Positions 6,592 to 8,971 of a DNA stretch of 8,971 nucleotides are shown one piece after another. Below the pieces are notes generated by a model. That model worked only from the letters and a program-made list of their open reading frames with translations, was not told where the DNA came from and did not search any database. Made by a program: the position numbers and the translations under genes. Every line of letters starts with the position of its first letter. The first letter of the stretch is position 1. Source of the DNA: Rhodospirillaceae bacterium (lineage in GTDB: Bacteria; Pseudomonadota; Alphaproteobacteria; Micavibrionales; Micavibrionaceae); NCBI GenBank assembly GCA_003452275.1, contig DMIT01000198.1, positions 1 through 8,971 on the forward strand, given 5' to 3'.

Positions 6592-6909
6592 ATGATGGGG
6601 AACGATTTTAAAAAGCAGACATCGACCACTTCGGCGAAGCAGGCATTGGATTACTTGCTGGCGCATGGATTCAAGGTCGGTGAAGCACGCGAGTTAAAAG
6701 ACGTTCCGAAAGCCTATCGCAAAGATATACTGGATGCCCGCCGCAGATTCGGCGAATATGCGGATATCAGCAATACGGGGCGCAGTATTACATTGATTGG
6801 CCCGCATTATCCATCCGGACGCATTGTCGAGGTTCATGTCCCATTGTTCGAAATGTTGCGTCATGGGGAATTGGAACAGTTACAAAAAATAACGGGGCTT
6901 TCGTTTTAA
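6592..6909 (+). CDS. Small unrecognised protein, second of a paralogous pair
   Basis: 105 residues, soluble, family unknown to me. The pattern repeats that of the preceding gene: helix STTSAKQALDYLLAHGFKV (11-29), basic ARRRFGE (49-55), a strand-like region with ADISNTGRSITLIGPH (57-72), then VEV (79-81) and a C-terminal helix with GELEQLQKITGL (92-103). About 33 of 93 aligned positions are identical to the first paralogue. Two adjacent ATGs (6592, 6595) are possible starts. AGGA at 6584-6587 is 4 bases from the first and 7 from the second, so the second may be used, giving 104 residues. Only 9 bases separate it from the first paralogue, so both are surely in one operon. It ends 21 bases from the convergent antiporter gene, with no terminator visible. 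No function can be assigned. Confidence 0.75.
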   Translation: MMGNDFKKQTSTTSAKQALDYLLAHGFKVGEARELKDVPKAYRKDILDARRRFGEYADISNTGRSITLIGPHYPSGRIVEVHVPLFEMLRHGELEQLQKITGLSF

Positions 6910-6930
6910 TTTGTGTAAGGATTCCGGAGT

Positions 6931-8688
6931 CTAAATCGTGTCCGTGTGTTGAAGCATTGCGTTCTGGCGGCTGCGTTCGATTTCACATTCAATATCATAT
7001 TCATCCATGCCAATCGTCTCCAGAATTTTTGTCGCAATTTTCATGCTGGCCTCAAGAATTTCGGGGATGGCACTTGTCGCACCTAACCTGTACAGATGTT
7101 CCATATGTTCGGTGTCGTGGGTACGGGCGATGATGGGGATCAGCGGCCATTCGGTGCGCAGGGCTTTTAAAATCATTTCGGAAGATTCCGCATGATCGAT
7201 GGCGATCACGATGGCCTTGACCGAGTCGAGATGCAGGTGGCGCCAAATATCTATTTTACGACTGTCGGCGAAAATCACGCGATGACCTTGTTCGCGCAAT
7301 TTTTTGACTTTTTCAAAATTATTTTCAATAGCCACATAGGGAATGCCGCGAGACTCCAGAGTTGCCCCCAGCAATCTTCCGACACGCCCATATCCCGCGA
7401 TCAATATTTTCGGAGCATCGGATAACGCATCGGCAATGTCTTCGGATTGATAGTCCGGTATGGTCGAAGGCAGACGTTTGATGATCCACGGTGATAAGCG
7501 GGTGAAAAATGGCGTGCAAAACATCGAGAGGGATGCCACCAGCAGGAAGAATTGCTGGTCTTCTTTCGGTAGCAAACCACCCGCCACCGCCAGTCCCAAA
7601 ATCAGGAATGCGAATTCGCCTGACTGCGCCAGACGGACGGAGGCATCCACCGCAACATGGCGTTTGATTTTAAAGGGCAGGGTTGCCAGATAGGTACAGA
7701 TTGTTTTTACAACGAACAGACCAATCACCGATACCGGAATCCAGAATGGATGATGTTCAATCGCCCGCAAATCCATCATCATGCCGACCGACAGGAAAAA
7801 GACTCCTAAAAGGAGGCTTTTGACGGGGTTAATCATGACTTCGATTTCATGGCGGAAATCTGTTTCCGCGATCAGTAACCCTGCCAGGAAAGCACCAAGG
7901 GCGGCGGAAAGACCCGCGCTATGGGTTACGGTTGCAATACCGATTGCCAGAAAGACAGCAAGAGAAAGGAGCCATTCCGGGCTTTTGCTGATGCTAAGTA
8001 TCCCAAGCAACGGACGAAGTAATTTCGTGCCCAGCACATAAATAATGCTGACCACCGCGAGCGCAATCGCCATGGATTTCAAAAGGACAAACGGCAAAGA
8101 TGTTTCGCTATCGGCCAGTGACATTGCGCCGATAATCACCAGTAACGGCACCACTGCCAAATCCTGCATCAAAAGGATAGAGAAAGAAATTTTCCCGACG
8201 GGCCGGTTATTCTGGTGCTGTTCGCCCAGCAATTGCATGACGATTGCTGTTGAGGATAGGGCAAAGGAAATCCCCACCAGAATTGAGACAATCGGGCTAT
8301 TGCCGAACAGCAGGACAACCGCCGCAATCGAAAGGGCGTTGATTGCGATCTGGAGGGAGCCGAGCCCCAGCACCAGATTTTTCATTTCCATCAACCGCCG
8401 GAAAGACAACTCAAGGCCGATCATAAACATCAGAAAGATGATCCCGATTTCACCAATCAGCGAGACGGTCGAAATATCCGAGATGACGATATTGGCAAGA
8501 AACGGAATACGATCCTGAAAAAGAGCCAGACCAAAAGGCCCGACCACCACTCCGCAAATCAGATACCCCAGAACCGGCGATAATTTCAGTCTTTGAAACA
8601 GGGGAACGAAGATGCCGGCAATGGCAAAGATAATAAGGAGAGGGATCAGATTGGCGAATGAGTGGGCGTTCTGTACGGCGTCTTCCAT
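6931..8688 (-). CDS. Monovalent cation:proton antiporter, CPA2 family, KefB/KefC type
   Basis: 585 residues, near the usual length for Kef proteins. Residues 1-400 hold about a dozen hydrophobic membrane segments. Within them are the family stretches LSPVLGYLICGVVVGPFG (36-53), ALSSTAIV (143-150), MQDLAVVPLL (174-183, with the ion-translocation Asp 176) and GLSAALGAFLAGLLIAET (259-276), then FRHEIE. LAQSGEFAF (353-361) is another conserved loop. A cytosolic TrkA-N/RCK domain begins at 427 with ILIAGYGRVG (428-437), the GxGxxG nucleotide-binding loop, and runs to about 545. Such proteins exchange K+ or Na+ for H+ at the inner membrane. E. coli Kef proteins are gated by glutathione adducts, but gating here cannot be judged. 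No kefF/kefG-type partner gene lies beside it. GGAG is 4 bases before the ATG. I leave the symbol blank because KefB, KefC and YbaL types cannot be separated by eye. Confidence 0.9.
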   Translation of the reverse strand: MEDAVQNAHSFANLIPLLIIFAIAGIFVPLFQRLKLSPVLGYLICGVVVGPFGLALFQDRIPFLANIVISDISTVSLIGEIGIIFLMFMIGLELSFRRLMEMKNLVLGLGSLQIAINALSIAAVVLLFGNSPIVSILVGISFALSSTAIVMQLLGEQHQNNRPVGKISFSILLMQDLAVVPLLVIIGAMSLADSETSLPFVLLKSMAIALAVVSIIYVLGTKLLRPLLGILSISKSPEWLLSLAVFLAIGIATVTHSAGLSAALGAFLAGLLIAETDFRHEIEVMINPVKSLLLGVFFLSVGMMMDLRAIEHHPFWIPVSVIGLFVVKTICTYLATLPFKIKRHVAVDASVRLAQSGEFAFLILGLAVAGGLLPKEDQQFFLLVASLSMFCTPFFTRLSPWIIKRLPSTIPDYQSEDIADALSDAPKILIAGYGRVGRLLGATLESRGIPYVAIENNFEKVKKLREQGHRVIFADSRKIDIWRHLHLDSVKAIVIAIDHAESSEMILKALRTEWPLIPIIARTHDTEHMEHLYRLGATSAIPEILEASMKIATKILETIGMDEYDIECEIERSRQNAMLQHTDTI

Positions 8689-8731
8689 AGTACTCCAAGG
8701 TGACGATGAATATTTCAGTTTCTTGTCCTTA

Positions 8732-8760
8732 AATTTATCCTATATCATCCTATGGTGCAA
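8732..8760 (-). promoter_or_regulatory. Candidate promoter of the antiporter gene with a direct repeat in its spacer
   Basis: On the minus strand TTGCAC (8755-8760) and TAAATT (8732-8737) lie 17 bases apart. Matches are modest (3 of 6 and 4 of 6). The sequence ATAGGAT occurs twice, 10 bases apart (8747-8753 and 8737-8743), essentially filling the spacer on one helix face. A regulator could recognise it. The start would be near 8725, giving a leader of about 37 bases. Confidence 0.3.
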
Positions 8761-8813
8761 CCGCCCATAGTTGTCCGGAGCCATAAGGAAATGGCGGAAT
8801 AACGTCATTTCTA

Positions 8814-8841
8814 TAGACAGCTATGTGATAAATTGTCTAAA
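8814..8841 (+). promoter_or_regulatory. Candidate promoter of the phosphoribosyltransferase gene
   Basis: TAGACA (8814-8819; 5 of 6 to the -35 consensus), a 16-base spacer and TCTAAA (8836-8841; 4 of 6). The start would be near 8848, giving a leader of about 33 bases before the ATG at 8881. TAGACA and TGTCTA (8834-8839) also form an inverted repeat with a 14-base gap. Confidence 0.4.
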
Positions 8842-8880
8842 ACATGCGTTACATGGCACAGATATCAGAGGTAACCAAAC

Positions 8881-8971
8881 ATGAGTTCTTATCATCAGGA
8901 AAAATACGTATCGTGGGATGACGTGCAGATTCTTTGCCGCAAACTGGCAGCCCGTATCCATGCCGAAAGAC
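8881..8971 (+). CDS. gpt: Xanthine(-guanine) phosphoribosyltransferase, N-terminal part
   Basis: Only the first 30 codons are present and the gene runs off the right edge. The peptide reads MSSYHQEKYVSWDDVQ, followed by ILCRKLAARIH. E. coli Gpt starts in the same way (EKYxVTWDxxQ, then xxARKLASRL), and alphaproteobacterial homologues share the YVSWDDVQ form. The enzyme joins xanthine or guanine to PRPP to give XMP or GMP in purine salvage, in the cytosol or at the inner membrane face. CAGAGG ends 9 bases before the ATG and supports this start. The PRPP-binding loop is outside the window, so the call rests on the N-terminus alone. A related type I phosphoribosyltransferase is the main alternative. 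Confidence 0.7.
   Translation, partial: MSSYHQEKYVSWDDVQILCRKLAARIHAER

Noticed and set aside
8045..8518. 157-residue reading frame opposite the antiporter gene
   Set aside because: It falls fully within the conserved membrane region of the antiporter, and its composition reflects the reverse strand.
8753..8803. 16-codon open frame in the antiporter-gpt gap
   Set aside because: It is very short, has no ribosome-binding site and lies across the proposed divergent promoter region.
8761..8880. Purine riboswitch in front of the phosphoribosyltransferase gene
   Set aside because: The conserved purine-aptamer junction and loop sequences are not seen, and the proposed leader of about 33 bases is too short for one.
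1..8971. CRISPR arrays, insertion sequences, phage genes, tRNA or rRNA genes
   Set aside because: No regularly spaced repeats, transposase or integrase motifs, terminal inverted repeats or tRNA/rRNA-like sequences were seen on either strand.

Overview
The window looks like chromosomal DNA of an alphaproteobacterium with mid-range GC. This is inferred from the RpoH-type sigma factor with its LFFNLRR box, the Uup-type ABC-F protein with a C-terminal coiled coil, RlmN, and the start of a Gpt-like xanthine phosphoribosyltransferase whose N-terminus resembles alphaproteobacterial members. I cannot fix the order or genus. There are no tRNA or rRNA genes, IS elements, CRISPR arrays or phage genes. 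It reads as ordinary housekeeping DNA with four unrecognised proteins among known genes.

Left part (1-3262): the window opens in the last codons of an L,D-transpeptidase. A hairpin terminator (96-123) follows and works for both strands. On the other strand lies an unrecognised 325-residue protein (146-1123) with a faint, degenerate Nudix-like stretch. It is transcribed divergently from uup (1335-3161); the two candidate promoters overlap around 1229-1235, and a perfect inverted repeat (1188-1201) sits at the predicted transcription start of the 325-residue gene.

Middle (3163-5033): rpoH (3263-4153, minus) converges on uup. Two 10-bp hairpins lie between them, one of them with a T-run in the rpoH direction. 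Upstream of rpoH on the same strand is an A-tract-rich spacer and then a Ser/Thr-rich 186-residue protein of unknown function (4356-4916, minus).

Right part (5034-8971): rlmN (plus) is followed closely by two small genes (6241-6582 and 6592-6909). Their products are clearly paralogous to each other (about one third identical, nearly gap-free) but match no family I know. This looks like a three-gene operon. It converges, with only 21 bases between, on a KefB/KefC-type monovalent cation:proton antiporter with a TrkA-N domain (6931-8688, minus). A divergent promoter region (8689-8880) separates that gene from the start of a purine phosphoribosyltransferase gene that runs off the right edge.

The known genes cover translation (uup, rlmN), heat-shock transcription (rpoH), ion and pH homeostasis (kef), cell wall (L,D-transpeptidase) and purine salvage (gpt). 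No pathway links them all. The best candidate for something undescribed is the small paralogous pair behind rlmN, followed by the 325-residue orphan with its operator-like site.
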